Below are positions 5,520 to 5,649 of a stretch of DNA of 5,649 nucleotides, in pieces (position 1 is the first letter of the stretch; the number at the start of each line of letters is the position of its first letter). This DNA is from an uncultured Collinsella sp. (GTDB taxonomy: Bacteria; Actinomycetota; Coriobacteriia; Coriobacteriales; Coriobacteriaceae): contig USOF01000102.1 in assembly GCA_900556285.1 (NCBI GenBank), forward strand, positions 1 to 5,649, in the 5' to 3' direction. Under the pieces are notes generated by a model. That model worked only from the letters and a program-made list of their open reading frames with translations. It had not been told where the DNA came from and did not search any database. The translations under genes were made by a program, and so were the position numbers.

Positions 5520-5649
5520 TTATTCCGAGGCGCCCTCTGGCGCGGGGTGTCGCACCAGATAGTCGCCCAGCATCTTAAAGTCTTCCTCCAGCAACTCCTG
5601 CCACGCCGGATTGCGCAGCGCTGCTGCCGGATGGAACGTGGGCATTACT
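5520..5649 (-). CDS. Uracil-DNA glycosylase (family 4/5 type), C-terminal fragment
   Basis: The N-terminal part of this gene lies beyond the window edge; the last 42 codons and TAA (5522-5520) are present. The visible sequence begins VMPTFHPAAALRNP, matching the conserved second active-site motif of family 4/5 uracil-DNA glycosylases (typically P-T-Y/F-H-P-A-A-L-L-R-N-P). There the His contacts uracil and the following loop inserts into the DNA minor groove. It is followed by a typical amphipathic helix (WQELLEEDFKML). These enzymes remove uracil from DNA in base-excision repair, and family 4 members usually carry an iron-sulfur cluster. The first motif and the cysteines are outside the window, so family 4 versus 5 is not settled. 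A short tail (HPAPEGASE) ends the protein. It is the first visible gene of the operon with tsaE and the TsaB-RimI-TsaD fusion. Confidence 0.82.
   Translation of the reverse strand, partial: VMPTFHPAAALRNPAWQELLEEDFKMLGDYLVRHPAPEGASE

Overview
This 5.6 kb window looks like the end of a metagenomic or draft-genome contig. Its first 27 bases are Illumina Nextera (Tn5) adapter, not genome. The rest is GC-rich, compact bacterial DNA with AAGGAG-type ribosome binding sites. A gene that joins TsaB, RimI and TsaD in one chain, next to tsaE and a family-4-type uracil-DNA glycosylase, suggests a high-GC Gram-positive. My best guess is a gut member of the Coriobacteriia (Collinsella/Olsenella type), inferred from protein style and gene arrangement, not from a marker gene.

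Layout, left to right. 1-27: adapter. 28-260 (+): the last 76 codons of a nitroreductase-family flavoprotein. 297-360: a very strong hairpin whose U-rich tail serves the minus strand, ending the convergent cstA transcript. 409-2274 (-): a complete CstA-family carbon-starvation/peptide transporter. 2275-2629: a 355-base intergenic region that is the leader of cstA. It holds a perfect 13-bp intrinsic terminator 37 bases before the cstA start codon, several mutually exclusive short stems, and a possible 13-codon isoleucine-rich leader ORF. 2630-5014 (-): a 794-residue TsaB-RimI-TsaD fusion. 5001-5507 (-): tsaE, overlapping the fusion gene by 14 bases. 5520-5649 (-): the C-terminal end of a uracil-DNA glycosylase, 12 bases before tsaE.

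How the genes work together. The udg-tsaE-tsaB/rimI/tsaD block reads as one operon. TsaB, TsaD and TsaE together transfer the threonylcarbamoyl group to A37 of ANN-decoding tRNAs (t6A), while RimI acetylates ribosomal protein S18. The TC-AMP synthase (TsaC/Sua5) is not in the window. cstA lies downstream in the same direction but behind its own leader and terminator, so it is probably expressed separately and perhaps by attenuation.

The two most interesting points are the three-domain fusion and the attenuator-like cstA leader. I found no CRISPR array, insertion sequence, tRNA or rRNA, and no clear sign of an unknown defence or mobile system.
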